A stretch of 64,000 bases of DNA from CAZGRP01 sp964527995 (GCA_964527995.1 CAZGRP010000006.1:1-64000); one strand, 5' to 3'; positions 8,638 through 19,199 are shown, counted from the first letter of the stretch. Notes: generated by a model not told the origin, from the letters alone. Made by a program: numbers and translations.

Positions 8638-10491
8638 TCAGCGCGGCCTGACTCCCGGACCTACGGTCTCGGACACGGTCCGGGGCTGACCTGGCACGGG
8701 CGGCGCCACTTCACTGACAAAATCCTTGATCCCCCTGACCACGGCCTCGGCCAGACTATCCAGAAACGTGTCGCGCAAGAGCAGCATCTCGTCCAGCGGG
8801 TTGGAGACGAAAGCCCCCTCCACCAGGAACGTCATCATGGAAGTCTGCCTCGTAACGAAGTAGGTCGAGGCCACACGACCAAAGGACGGCAGACCGATCT
8901 GCAACAGCCGCGGATAGACCCGGCGGGCGATCTCCATGGCCTGGGGCACCGTGAAATAGGTGCTGGTCCCCCGCGCTGCGATCGGATCGGTGGCCGCCCC
9001 GATGGAGTTGTTGTGCAACCAGACGAAGATGTGGGCATTGGCCGCGCGGGCGATCTTTACCCGGTCGAGCAGCGTCATGGTGGTGTCGGTTGTGCGCGTC
9101 TGCACCACGGTTGCCCCCTCCCGCCGGAGCAGCGCCGCGACCCTGGTTGCGTACTTCAGATTCACGTCCTTCTCCATCAATCCGGTGGCACCGACGGCGC
9201 CCAGCTCATCGCCGCCATGCCCGGGGTCCACTGCGATGATAAGCGCCTTGAGCAGGCTGTCGCCAGCCGCAGCGAAATCGGGCGTGCGGCGGATTTCAAG
9301 CCAGAACTGATTCCCTACATAACGGCCGTCGAAGCCCCACAATTGCTGCTGGTTCAAATCCACACGCAGAGTGTAGAGATCGCCCGCCTCTTGACGCCAG
9401 GTGATCAGCCGAACCGTGGTGTCGTTCGCAGGGTAAGTTACCCACTCCGAGCCCTGGTGCGCCCGGTAGAAGGTCACTTCAACAGCCGGCGGGTCGAGAA
9501 TCTGCGTTAGTCTGTAGGGCACCCGATCGCTCAGGTTCAGGCGCAGCCGCACCCAATCCCCAGCCACCTGTCCGGAGATAGAGCTGATGACGGCATGCGC
9601 CGCCGCCGTACCACGCGGCAGAAGGCGCAGGTTCGAGACCGCCGTGGTCACGTCATATCCATCAGCCAGGCGGACGCAAAAGGTACCGCTTCGCTGCCCG
9701 ACCACCTCAACGCGTATGCCCTTGGGAAGGACGGTCCAGATGGCACCCCCAGGGCCTGTCCGCAGGAGGTTGGTGCTATCGACAGTCTCGGCCACCAACG
9801 GCAAGGCTGGGTCCAGGATCTGAATGCGCCCCGGAGAGCGCGCCTTGTGTGTCTTTCCATCGGCGCCCTTGAACTTGTAGCGCACCTGGGTGACGCGTCT
9901 GCGCGCTGCGAGCGGCACCCGAAACACGGCCCGGTAGATGCCGTTGATGCCGCCGGTTTGCGAAGCCGGCAGCTCGATCAGGGCCGCCTTCTTCAAGACG
10001 CCTGGCACTTCGAAGGTGGCCGACCCTGCCGGGGTGGCGCGGATCTGCACCTGCACCTCCGAACCAGGCTCCACCCAAAGTTCTTCCTTGGGCCAGATGT
10101 CGACGATGCGGCTGGGCGCCTCTGCTAGTGTTTCGGCCGGTGGAATCCGATAGACATGGACCGAATCCCTGGCAGCGACACCGCTGCCGTCGGCAGCCTC
10201 GAACACGATCCAATTGTCCCCCGGCTGCAGCGGCACCAGACCCACGAAAGCGCCGGATGGATAGACCCTGGTCTGCTCGCCGTTCACCGAAACCGCCAGA
10301 GTCGTGTCCAAGACGGATCCGGCGTAACGCACCCTCGGGACAGCGAGCGTATCGCCGTCGGCGGGGAAGATGATCTTCATTTCAGAGGTAGTGGGCGCAG
10401 CCGGGACTTGGCCCTGCAGCGGCTGCTGTGCGGCGCCTGTGATCAGAGCCGCTGCCACTACGAAGGAGAGAGAATAGCGAAGAGATTTCAT
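8638..10491 (-). CDS. N-acetylmuramoyl-L-alanine amidase (Amidase_3), exported
   Basis: 617 residues beginning with a signal peptide (SLSFVVAAALITGAA). Beta-rich, Ig- and SH3/AMIN-like segments fill residues ~30-390. The C-terminal zinc amidase has DPGHGG (first zinc histidine), a glutamate in GLMEKDVNLKYA, VWLHNN (zinc histidine) and FLVEGAFVSNP with the catalytic glutamate. It cleaves the lactyl-amide bond of peptidoglycan at cell division or remodelling. The ATG at 10491 with GGAG upstream is preferred; a 70-residue extension of the frame lacks any secretory character and would overlap the divergent kinase promoter. Confidence 0.88.
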   Translation of the reverse strand: MKSLRYSLSFVVAAALITGAAQQPLQGQVPAAPTTSEMKIIFPADGDTLAVPRVRYAGSVLDTTLAVSVNGEQTRVYPSGAFVGLVPLQPGDNWIVFEAADGSGVAARDSVHVYRIPPAETLAEAPSRIVDIWPKEELWVEPGSEVQVQIRATPAGSATFEVPGVLKKAALIELPASQTGGINGIYRAVFRVPLAARRRVTQVRYKFKGADGKTHKARSPGRIQILDPALPLVAETVDSTNLLRTGPGGAIWTVLPKGIRVEVVGQRSGTFCVRLADGYDVTTAVSNLRLLPRGTAAAHAVISSISGQVAGDWVRLRLNLSDRVPYRLTQILDPPAVEVTFYRAHQGSEWVTYPANDTTVRLITWRQEAGDLYTLRVDLNQQQLWGFDGRYVGNQFWLEIRRTPDFAAAGDSLLKALIIAVDPGHGGDELGAVGATGLMEKDVNLKYATRVAALLRREGATVVQTRTTDTTMTLLDRVKIARAANAHIFVWLHNNSIGAATDPIAARGTSTYFTVPQAMEIARRVYPRLLQIGLPSFGRVASTYFVTRQTSMMTFLVEGAFVSNPLDEMLLLRDTFLDSLAEAVVRGIKDFVSEVAPPVPGQPRTVSETVGPGVRPR

Positions 10492-10700
10492 CGGGCTCCG
10501 CGGAGAGTTGGCAATTAGAAACTGAGAACCGGTTCTGCTCGGATTCCGAAAAAGGTAACCAAAAACCCTTTTCAAAGCAAGATGGAAGCACAAAAAGGTC
10601 AATCCGAAATTCATTCGATTTGGGGGAATCTCTTCGGCGTTTCGTGAGTAAAAGTAGTTGCGGTTGTTCAATATTCTACACCACCCACAACCACGGAGCA

Positions 10701-11846
10701 ATGCAAATTTCCAGCAAGACCCGGCAAATCGTCACCTTGGCAGCACTGATTGTCGCCATCAGCTTTCTCCACTACGCCACCACGACCTCCAGAGGATACT
10801 TCCACGAAATCTACAAAGTGTTGTACTACATCCCCATTATCCTGGCGGCCTTCGAGTTCGGCATCCGAGGGGGCATCACCACGTCGCTCATCGTCAGCGC
10901 GATCTACTTGCCGCACGTCGTGTTCCAGTGGCAAGGGAATCTCGACCACAATGTCAGTCGGTTTCTGGAGATCGTCCTGTACAACGCTGTGGCCTACATC
11001 ACCGGACGCCTGGTCGAGGCTGAACACGGTGAGCGCAGGAAATACGAGCAGGTGGCCGACGAGCTACGAGCTTCGTACGAGAAACTCAGGCGGCAATCGG
11101 AAACCCTGGCGGAGGTTGAAGAGCAGTTGCGCCATGCCGACCGCCTGGCGGTCTTGGGCGAATTGGCCGCCAGCCTGGCCCACGAGGTACGCAACCCGCT
11201 GGGCTCGATCCGGGGCGCTGTGGAAATTCTGCAAGACGATTATCCCAAAGAGAATCCGAACCACGAATTCCTGCAGATCCTGATCAAAGAAGTGGATCGG
11301 CTCAACCGCGTCATCGAGAACTACCTCAGCCTGGCACGAACCAGGACCTCCCGACTGGAAGAGTTCGGCCTGCGCGACGCCGTGCTCTCGGTGGTCAACA
11401 TGCTGGCTGCCAAGGCCCGCAAAGAAAAAGTGGAGATTCAGTGTCATTTTCCCGACCGACCCGTGCAGATCAGAGCGGATGAAAACAAGTTCCGGCAGGT
11501 GCTGCTCAATCTCCTGCTCAACGCCATGGCCGCCATCGAGGGCAGTGGTCGCGTCACCATCGATGCCCGGGTGAACGGCGCCGGGGAAGCGCATCGCAAG
11601 CTGCAAATCACCATCACCGATACCGGCAAAGGCATCCCGGGCGACGTCATGGAACAGATTTTCAAACCCTTTTACACAACCAAGCAGGACGGCACTGGCC
11701 TCGGCCTGCCCATCACGAAGCGGATTGCCGACGAGTACCGCTGGGAACTGCGGCTGCAGAGCGAAGTCGGCAAAGGCACGCAGGCCATCCTCTGCATTCC
11801 AATCCGAGAGGACGACGATGAAGAACAGGCGAATTCTGCTCATTGA
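10701..11846 (+). CDS. sensor histidine kinase, NtrB-type (HK1)
   Basis: 381 residues. The N-terminal ~115 residues hold about four membrane helices without a large periplasmic loop (DUF4118-like). A short coiled coil (ELRASYEKLRRQ...) leads to the H-box HEVRNPLGSIRGAVEIL, N-box LLLNAMAAIEG, and the ATP lid DTGKGIPGD...GTGLGLPIT. The ATG at 10701 follows GGAG and begins the first membrane helix. Its end overlaps the response regulator by 29 bases, so they are a cognate pair. The signal is unknown. Confidence 0.88.
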   Translation: MQISSKTRQIVTLAALIVAISFLHYATTTSRGYFHEIYKVLYYIPIILAAFEFGIRGGITTSLIVSAIYLPHVVFQWQGNLDHNVSRFLEIVLYNAVAYITGRLVEAEHGERRKYEQVADELRASYEKLRRQSETLAEVEEQLRHADRLAVLGELAASLAHEVRNPLGSIRGAVEILQDDYPKENPNHEFLQILIKEVDRLNRVIENYLSLARTRTSRLEEFGLRDAVLSVVNMLAAKARKEKVEIQCHFPDRPVQIRADENKFRQVLLNLLLNAMAAIEGSGRVTIDARVNGAGEAHRKLQITITDTGKGIPGDVMEQIFKPFYTTKQDGTGLGLPITKRIADEYRWELRLQSEVGKGTQAILCIPIREDDDEEQANSAH

Positions 11847-13173
11847 CGACGATGAGAGTCTGCTGAAGGTGACCGCCCATCAGCTCAGGCAAGGCGGTTA
11901 CTCTGTGACCACCGCGGCAAGCGGCGAGGAAGGTTTGCAGAAGTTCAAGGACCACGAGTTCGAAGTGGTGATCACCGACCTGGCCCTGCCCAAAATGAGC
12001 GGTATCGATGTTCTCAAAGAAGTGCGGCGGCGAAGCAAGGAGACGGTGGTCATTCTGATCACCGCCTATGGCACGGTAGAGACGGCCCTCGAAGCCTGCT
12101 CTCTGGGCGCCGATGACTACGTGACCAAACCGTTCAGTCGCGAGCAGCTCCGCTTCGCGCTCGACAAAGCCCTGCGACTTCGGCATCTGCAGGCCGAAAA
12201 CGTGCTGCTGAAAAGCGAGTTGCTCGACAAGTACGACTTCGGCAAGATTGTGGCCAAGAGCGGCAAGATGCAGGAGGTTCTGAAAATGGTCGGCCGGGTG
12301 GCCGAAAGCGACGTTACCGTGCTCATTCTGGGCGAAAGCGGTACTGGCAAAGAGCTGGTGGCACGGGCCATCCACTACAACAGCCCGCGCAAGAACGGGC
12401 CATTTATCACCGTAAACTGCCCGTCGATTCCGGACAACCTGCTGGAAAGTGAGCTGTTCGGCCACGTCCGCGGCGCCTTCACCGGCGCCACCAAAGACCG
12501 CCGCGGCAAGTTCGAGCAGGCCGATGGTGGCACCATCTTCCTCGATGAGATTGGCGACCTCAAGCCTGAGCTCCAGGCCAAGCTCCTGCGGGTGTTGCAG
12601 GAAAAGGAAATCGAGCGGGTCGGCGGCGACCGCCCCATCAAAGTCGACATCCGCGTGCTGGCTGCCACCAACCAGGATCTGGAGGCACGCATTCAGGCCG
12701 GCGCCTTCCGCGAGGATCTGTATTATCGTCTCACCGTGGTGCCGATCACCTTGCCGCCGCTGCGCGACCGCAAAGAAGAAATCCCCTACCTGGTGGATCA
12801 CTTTCTGAATAAGTTCTCCAAAGGCCGTCGCCTGCAACTGAGTCAGGAGGCCATGGCCACTCTGATGGAATACGACTGGCCCGGCAATGTGCGCGAGCTG
12901 GAAAACGCCATTGAGCGGGCGGCCATCCTCACCACCTCTGAAATGATCACCCCAGGCGTCCTGCCGCCGCGCCTGCGGCCCGCTTCCGTCGAGGAGAGCA
13001 ATGGGAACGTCATCCGCATTCCAGACGACGGTTTGCCGCTGGAGGAGATCGAGCGCCGGTCGATCCGCATCGCCCTGGAAAAGTCCGGCGGCAACCAGAC
13101 ACGTGCTGCCAAGTTCCTGCAGATTCCGCGGCACGTTCTGCTGTATCGGATGAAGAAGCTGGGCATCTCATGA
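11818..13173 (+). CDS. NtrC-family sigma-54 response regulator (RR1)
   Basis: 451 residues in the order receiver, AAA+ and Fis-type HTH. Phospho-acceptor is Asp54 (VVITDLALPKMSG). The AAA+ domain has the Walker A GESGTGKE, the sigma-54 contact loop GAFTGA and Walker B GGTIFLDEIGDL. The C-terminal helix-turn-helix is NQTRAAKFLQIPRHVLLYRM. The protein should activate -24/-12 promoters when phosphorylated by HK1. Start at 11818 is the ATG that begins the receiver; longer frames read into the kinase gene. Confidence 0.92.
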   Translation: MKNRRILLIDDDESLLKVTAHQLRQGGYSVTTAASGEEGLQKFKDHEFEVVITDLALPKMSGIDVLKEVRRRSKETVVILITAYGTVETALEACSLGADDYVTKPFSREQLRFALDKALRLRHLQAENVLLKSELLDKYDFGKIVAKSGKMQEVLKMVGRVAESDVTVLILGESGTGKELVARAIHYNSPRKNGPFITVNCPSIPDNLLESELFGHVRGAFTGATKDRRGKFEQADGGTIFLDEIGDLKPELQAKLLRVLQEKEIERVGGDRPIKVDIRVLAATNQDLEARIQAGAFREDLYYRLTVVPITLPPLRDRKEEIPYLVDHFLNKFSKGRRLQLSQEAMATLMEYDWPGNVRELENAIERAAILTTSEMITPGVLPPRLRPASVEESNGNVIRIPDDGLPLEEIERRSIRIALEKSGGNQTRAAKFLQIPRHVLLYRMKKLGIS

Positions 13174-15281
13174 TGAGGTCGGCGATCGACGGTTCCGAAC
13201 CCTTCGTTCTTCCCAGGAGATGGCGTACGCCGCGCCCCAGCTTTGTCATCAGCCTGGCAGCGATCCTGTTTGTCATGGCCGTCGGGGTCGGAATCCTGGA
13301 GATCACCCAGAGCCGCAAGGAGATCATGGCGCTGCTCGAGAGGGAAGCCCGCTCCCTCGCCGAAGCCCTCTCTCTGAGCGGTGAGAACGCCGTGCGTGCC
13401 TACAGCGAGCTCGAATCGACACTGGAGAACGGGCTTTTGGCCACGGCCGAAATCCTGGCACAGGAGGAGGCCTCCGGCAGATTGACGGCCGATCGCCTGG
13501 CGGAAATTCTGCGCAGCCACGGCATCGTGCGAGCCTTTGCTGTCGACGAGAACGGCCGCATCGATGGCCTGGCGTTTCCAACCGGCGCAGAGGCGGACTT
13601 TCGCCCCGGCCAGGTCTTGCAGCTTGTCCGCCCGCTATTCCAGAGCGGGCAGCATTCGGTTTCCGGCTACGTTGAAGACGGCACCGGAGCGACCCATTAC
13701 GCCGTGGCCGTACGTCAACTCCGGGCCGGTGCACGCCAGGGTGCCTGGGTGGTTTGCGCTGATCCCAAATCCCTTCTGCGGTTCCGCCGCCGGGTCGGCA
13801 TCGGCCGGCTGATCCAGGACCTCGGTGAGAGCAGCGAGATCGCCTACATCGCTCTGCAGGACAGCGTTGGCATCATCTCGGCCTCGAAAAACGTCGCCAC
13901 CCTGACGAGTCTGGCGTCGGACCCGTTTCTTGCCGAAGCGCTGGCACAGAGGGAGTCGAAATCGAGACTTTCTACGTTCCAGGGCGAGCAGGTTTTCGAG
14001 GTAGCCAAGCCGTTCACAGTGGATGGCGTGACGTTCGGGCTGTTCCGGGTCGGGCTCAGGATGGACGCGGTTCGTCATGCCGTCACCCGCACCAAGCAGC
14101 GGGCAGTGGCGGTGGGCGTCGGCTTGCTCGTCGTCGGTGTGCTTTTGTTCAATTTCCTGGTGACGCACCAGAACTACGGCCTGCTTACCGACGCCTATTC
14201 CCGCATCCACACCTACACCGGAAACATCCTCGAGAACATGGCTGACGCGGTGGTGGCGGTCGACCGCGAAGGCCGCATCACGCTCTTCAACCGGGCGGCT
14301 GAAAAGCTGTTCAACAGATCGGCCGAGGAGGCCATCGGCAAGCATTGCGGTGATATCCTGGGGCGGCAGCAGTCGCTGCTGGATCAGGCGCTGGCCACCG
14401 GCGTCGGCGTCCGCGATCAGGAGGTGTCGTATCACCTGGGTGACCGCCGGGCGACGCTGCTCGTGACCACAACCCTGCTGCGCGGCTCCGACGGCAGCAT
14501 CCATTCGGCTGTAGCCGTGTTGAAGGACCTGACCGAGAAGAAAGCCCTGGAGGCCAGTCTGCGGCAACGCGAGCGCCTCAGTGCCATGGGTGAGTTGGCC
14601 GCCGGCGTGGCCCACGAGATCCGCAACCCGCTCAATGCCATCGCCATGATCGCCCAGCGGTTCGAAAAAGAATTTGTTCCGAAAGAGGGCGAGGCCGAAT
14701 ACCGCCAGTTGGCGCGGGCTGTCGTAGCCGAAACGCGCCGAGTCAGTGAGATTGTCCAGCGCTTTCTTGAGTTCGCGCGCCCGCCGCAACTCCAACTGCG
14801 CGATATCGATCTGAGTGAGGTGGCGGCCAGAGCCGCACGATTGGTACAGAGCCAGGCCCTGCAGCAAGAAATCACCCTGGAGACCGACCTGCTCCCGAAC
14901 CTGATTCTGCCCCTCGACAGCAATCAGATGGAACAGGTTCTCCTGAATCTGCTGCAAAACAGCCTGCATGCCACACCCCGCGGCGGCAGAATACGGGTCC
15001 GCAGCTACCGCCGCGCCGACGAGATCGTGGCAGAAGTTCAGGATACCGGCCTGGGCATCCCCCAGGAGAATCTCAACAAGATCTTCGACCTCTACTTCAC
15101 GACAAAGGAAACCGGGACCGGCATGGGATTGAGTCTCAGTCATCGCATCGTCTCGGAACACGGCGGCCGCATGGAAGTGGAGAGCGAAGTCGGCAAAGGA
15201 ACGACGGTTCGGGTTGTGCTGCCCCTTGCTTCACGCCCGGACGAACCTGTGGAAATGGCAGGCAGGCGGGAATTGGGATAA
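13170..15281 (+). CDS. PAS-containing sensor histidine kinase with large periplasmic domain (HK2)
   Basis: 703 residues. One membrane helix near residues 25-45, a ~270-residue extracytoplasmic sensor domain, a second helix near 310-330 (VGVGLLVVGVLLFNFLV), then a PAS domain (NILENMADAVVAVDREGRITLFN). The kinase core has H-box HEIRNPLNAIAMIAQRF, N-box LLQNSLHATP and DTGLGIP...GTGMGLSLS. The start overlaps the RR1 stop by 4 bases, so it is co-translated with HK1-RR1. It most likely signals to RR2, 217 bases downstream. Confidence 0.88.
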   Translation: MMRSAIDGSEPFVLPRRWRTPRPSFVISLAAILFVMAVGVGILEITQSRKEIMALLEREARSLAEALSLSGENAVRAYSELESTLENGLLATAEILAQEEASGRLTADRLAEILRSHGIVRAFAVDENGRIDGLAFPTGAEADFRPGQVLQLVRPLFQSGQHSVSGYVEDGTGATHYAVAVRQLRAGARQGAWVVCADPKSLLRFRRRVGIGRLIQDLGESSEIAYIALQDSVGIISASKNVATLTSLASDPFLAEALAQRESKSRLSTFQGEQVFEVAKPFTVDGVTFGLFRVGLRMDAVRHAVTRTKQRAVAVGVGLLVVGVLLFNFLVTHQNYGLLTDAYSRIHTYTGNILENMADAVVAVDREGRITLFNRAAEKLFNRSAEEAIGKHCGDILGRQQSLLDQALATGVGVRDQEVSYHLGDRRATLLVTTTLLRGSDGSIHSAVAVLKDLTEKKALEASLRQRERLSAMGELAAGVAHEIRNPLNAIAMIAQRFEKEFVPKEGEAEYRQLARAVVAETRRVSEIVQRFLEFARPPQLQLRDIDLSEVAARAARLVQSQALQQEITLETDLLPNLILPLDSNQMEQVLLNLLQNSLHATPRGGRIRVRSYRRADEIVAEVQDTGLGIPQENLNKIFDLYFTTKETGTGMGLSLSHRIVSEHGGRMEVESEVGKGTTVRVVLPLASRPDEPVEMAGRRELG

Positions 15282-15498
15282 AGGGGACGGGGAGGGAAAA
15301 TGGTTGATGGTTGATGGGAGGTGGGTCCGGGGTCCGTATCGTTGCGGGGCGAGTCTGTGAATCTCGTAACAGGATTCATCTCAGGTCGAGCTGGCCGCGA
15401 CGCAGCGCCGAGGCTGAGCACGAGTTCTCACGGCGGAACCCTTCGTGCCGATCGGTGCGATTCCGTGGTGGGTTGCCAGCGATAAAAAAGAAAAGGAG

Positions 15499-16857
<1,359 letters not shown>

Positions 16858-16869
16858 GTCGCCCATCCG

Positions 16870-16885
16870 GTCGAACCGTGTCGAC
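16870..16885. promoter_or_regulatory. putative enhancer dyad, distal copy (GTCGA-N6-TCGAC)
   Basis: GTCGAACCGTGTCGAC is an inverted repeat with 5-base arms. A second copy with the same arms lies 21.5 bp centre to centre downstream, about two helical turns. Both lie 88-125 bases upstream of the -24 element, the usual place for NtrC-type activator sites. Inference from pattern only. Confidence 0.6.
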
Positions 16886-16891
16886 GAAATG

Positions 16892-16906
16892 GTCGAACAG
16901 CTCGAC
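16892..16906. promoter_or_regulatory. putative enhancer dyad, proximal copy (GTCGA-N5-TCGAC)
   Basis: GTCGAACAGCTCGAC repeats the arms of the distal dyad and its left-hand sequence GTCGAAC. An AT-rich stretch (TTGATTTAAATAGA near 16949) between the dyads and the promoter would suit DNA bending. Confidence 0.6.
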
Positions 16907-16994
16907 GCCGCAATCTTTTCCTGCTCTCCCACCCCACCTGCCATTCAATTGATTTAAATAGACTTACACGAACTCGAGCGGCCCCCCTCTTTTT

Positions 16995-17009
16995 TGGCAC
17001 GCCGGTTGC
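16995..17009 (+). promoter_or_regulatory. sigma-54 (-24/-12) promoter of the secreted EF-loop operon
   Basis: TGGCACGCCGGTTGC matches TGGCACG-N4-TTGC at every fixed position. It points toward the secreted-protein gene at 17094, with a predicted start near 17022 and a ~75-base leader. It lies between a sigma-54 activator gene and its probable target operon. Confidence 0.85.
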
Positions 17010-17093
17010 CCTGGGAGTCCTGCGAACACAGGAGCGCTCTGAATGGAAGTGACCGAAACGATAAGGGAAACGTGTGAAGATGGGAGGTGATGA

Positions 17094-17513
17094 GTGATGA
17101 AACGAGCAAGCATTGCCGGCGCGGTGCTGATCGCCGCTCTGGCTTTCGGTCTGCTGCTCTCCGGCGCTCTGCTGGCGCAGCAGGACACAAGCAGCACTCC
17201 AAACCGTGCAACCGTTCAGCAAACATATCACCCCGCCAACAGCGGGCCGACAAATGGCCGGCCGAATTGGCAGGGCCATAACTTCATCGACGAGAACGGC
17301 AATGGCATCTGCGACCGCCTCGAAGCCGGGCAGCGGCTCGGACCGCAGGCCCGCCATGGCATGGCGCATGGAGGCAACTTCTTCCATGGGAACGGCCATC
17401 GCTTCGGCGGGCGGCATGCAGTCGCAGGCCGGCACATGGGATTCGGACATTGGGGAGGTGGAGATGTCGGGTTCGGTCCGATGCACCGCGGACAGCATGG
17501 TGGATGGAGATGA
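17094..17513 (+). CDS. small exported His/Gly/Met-rich protein with one EF-hand-like loop
   Basis: About 139 residues. A signal peptide (SIAGAVLIAALAFGLLLSGALLAQQ) is followed by a linker, then the acidic loop FIDENGNGICDRLEAG (D-x-N-x-N-G-x-x-D pattern) and a tail of ~60 residues packed with His, Gly and Met (HGMAHGGNFFHGNGHRFGG...). The loop suggests Ca2+ binding and the tail suggests transition-metal binding; no named family is recognised. GGGAGGTGATGAGTGATGAA shows a strong ribosome site, with GTG at 17094 or ATG at 17097 as start. First gene behind the -24/-12 promoter. Confidence 0.8.
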   Translation: MMKRASIAGAVLIAALAFGLLLSGALLAQQDTSSTPNRATVQQTYHPANSGPTNGRPNWQGHNFIDENGNGICDRLEAGQRLGPQARHGMAHGGNFFHGNGHRFGGRHAVAGRHMGFGHWGGGDVGFGPMHRGQHGGWR

Positions 17514-17522
17514 GGTGAAGGA

Positions 17523-17547
17523 GTCGGGGGCCCTCGCGGCCCCCGAC
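17523..17547 (+). repeat. perfect GC hairpin between cistrons
   Basis: GTCGGGGGCC, loop CTCGC, then GGCCCCCGAC: a 10-bp perfect stem 10 bases after the stop of the small exported protein and before the ribosome site of the next gene. No T-run follows, so a plain terminator is unlikely. A role in partial termination or mRNA protection is inferred. Confidence 0.8.
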
Positions 17548-17580
17548 CCGCGGGACGAAAACGAACAAGGAGGAGTGAAA

Positions 17581-19113
17581 ATGAAGCGTCGTTGGTTATC
17601 GACCTGGATTTTTGCCGCGATCTCGGCAAGTCTGGCCCTGGCATCGCCCACGGCGTCGGCGCAGCCGGGTCCGGGACATCATCACGGCGGCGGCTTTCAC
17701 GGGATGTGGCCGGACTCTCTGGAAACGATCACCGTAAGTGGCACCGTGATCATCGATTCTGCCTATGCACACCCTCTCTATTTCCTGGATGAGAACAACG
17801 ACGGGGAGGCGGACTACTTTCTTGCCTTCGGTCCGTGGTGGTACCAGCCGGAAAGTGGGGCCACGCGTCCCGCCGACGGCGAGAATGTCACGATCGAGGG
17901 CGCTCTCATCGACGGAGCGGTGCCACCGGTGCTCGTCGTCTTCGAGATCAACGGCCAGGAGTGGCGCCAGCCGGTCCTGGTAGGTCGGCACGGCTGGCTC
18001 GGCGAACCGGCCTGGGAGACGTCCGGCGACACCCTGACCGTCACCGGGCTTGTCCTGGTGGACTCGACCTATTTCTATGTTCACTACTTCCTGGACACGG
18101 ATGGGGACTCAATCCCTGAGTACAGGCTCGGGTTCGGTCCGCCCTGGTACGAACCTGCAAGCGGCGCCACGCGGCCGCAAGCCGGCACCACGGTGACCAT
18201 CTTCGGGCGGGTGCACCATCAGGGTACGGGTTACTCACTCTTGACGGTGTACAAGATCGACGGAGCCGAATGGCGCCCCGAGTTCGGACCCGCGCCCTGG
18301 GCAGGCACGTGGATGCATCGCGATCACGCCGACACCACGCGTGTGCCCTGCCTCACGGACAGCCTCAGCTGGGTTGCATTTCCACCCGGGCATATGGGGG
18401 GCGGCATGGGAGGTATGTTCTGGCCCGACTCGGTCTTTGTCCAGTTCTGGCAGGTCTACCCGGACAGCCTGCCCGGTGTCCACGACGGGGCTCATTTTCT
18501 CGGCTTCTATCTCGACGTCGACGATCCAGCCGGCCAAAGCATGATGGGGCGCGGCATGGGCTGGGGCCATGGGATGATGCGGTTCAACGCGGCACAGCAA
18601 TTCGTCTTTCACTACGATGATGAGGTGCTCCAGGCCCAGGGTCTCTCCGAAGACGGCATGCGCGTGCAGTACTGGAACTCGCAGACGCAACAGTGGGTCG
18701 ACGTCCAGAACGCCACCGTGGACACCCAGGCCAATACGGTCACGTTTACGAGCACTGACCTGAATAGCTACTATGCGCTCGCTGCACCTGCCGGAGTGAC
18801 CGACGTGAGCGCAACTACCGGCGGAGCGCCCCCGCGGAGCCTGGTGTTGTACTCCAACTATCCGAACCCGTTCAATCCATCGACGACGATCCGCTTCGAT
18901 CTGCCGGCGCGGGTCCACGTGCGCCTGGCCGTCTACAACCTCCTCGGCCAGCAGGTCGCGCTTCTTGTGGACGACGTGAAGGGACCCGGCAGCTACACGG
19001 TGCTCTGGGACGGCCGGCGGGCCGACGGTCAGGTGGCCAGCAGTGGCATCTACCTGCTTCGCCTTGAATCGGGTCAACAGACATTGGTGCGACGGATGAC
19101 ACTGCTGAAGTGA
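17581..19113 (+). CDS. secreted protein with C-terminal type IX/FlgD-like sorting domain
   Basis: 510 residues. Signal peptide ends near ASPTASAQ and is followed by GPGHHHGGGFHG. Two homologous ~95-residue repeats follow (ITVSGTVIIDSAYAHPLYFLDENNDGEADYFL... and LTVTGLVLVDSTYFYVHYFLDTDGDSIPEYRL...), each with an acidic EF-type loop. A Met/Gly/His-rich middle (GHMGGGMGGMFW, GRGMGWGHGMMRF) and a C-terminal ~85-residue sorting domain (YSNYPNPFNPSTTIRF ... SSGIYLLRLESG) complete it. The ATG at 17581 follows AAGGAGGAGTGAAA. The sorting domain is the main clue to an FCB-group host. Function is unknown; metal binding at the cell surface is inferred. Confidence 0.88.
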   Translation: MKRRWLSTWIFAAISASLALASPTASAQPGPGHHHGGGFHGMWPDSLETITVSGTVIIDSAYAHPLYFLDENNDGEADYFLAFGPWWYQPESGATRPADGENVTIEGALIDGAVPPVLVVFEINGQEWRQPVLVGRHGWLGEPAWETSGDTLTVTGLVLVDSTYFYVHYFLDTDGDSIPEYRLGFGPPWYEPASGATRPQAGTTVTIFGRVHHQGTGYSLLTVYKIDGAEWRPEFGPAPWAGTWMHRDHADTTRVPCLTDSLSWVAFPPGHMGGGMGGMFWPDSVFVQFWQVYPDSLPGVHDGAHFLGFYLDVDDPAGQSMMGRGMGWGHGMMRFNAAQQFVFHYDDEVLQAQGLSEDGMRVQYWNSQTQQWVDVQNATVDTQANTVTFTSTDLNSYYALAAPAGVTDVSATTGGAPPRSLVLYSNYPNPFNPSTTIRFDLPARVHVRLAVYNLLGQQVALLVDDVKGPGSYTVLWDGRRADGQVASSGIYLLRLESGQQTLVRRMTLLK

Positions 19114-19147
19114 AGGGGCGAGGCGATTTCTACGTGGCTGGTAGAAT

Positions 19148-19199
19148 TGTGCGCTGCGGCCGGCCGAGGTGGTCCCTCGGCTCCAGGTCGCAGCGCACA
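19148..19199. repeat. long two-stem hairpin upstream of the EF-loop gene
   Basis: TGTGCGCTGCG (19148-19158) pairs perfectly with CGCAGCGCACA (19189-19199), and an inner stem GCCGAGG/CCTCGGC (19163-19169 and 19175-19181) stacks inside it. It fills the gap between the sorting-domain protein and the next gene. No T-run follows. It may be a regulatory or processing element. Confidence 0.75.

Noticed and set aside
10492..10701. 70-codon upstream extension of the amidase
   Set aside because: Not secretory in character, AT-rich micro-repeat content, and it would run into the divergent kinase start.
11713..13134. 473-codon minus-strand frame
   Set aside because: Antisense to RR1, which has receiver, AAA+ and HTH motifs.
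17206..17580. 125-codon upstream extension of the sorting-domain protein
   Set aside because: It overlaps the small exported protein in another frame and has no secretory start; the ATG at 17581 has a strong ribosome site and signal peptide.
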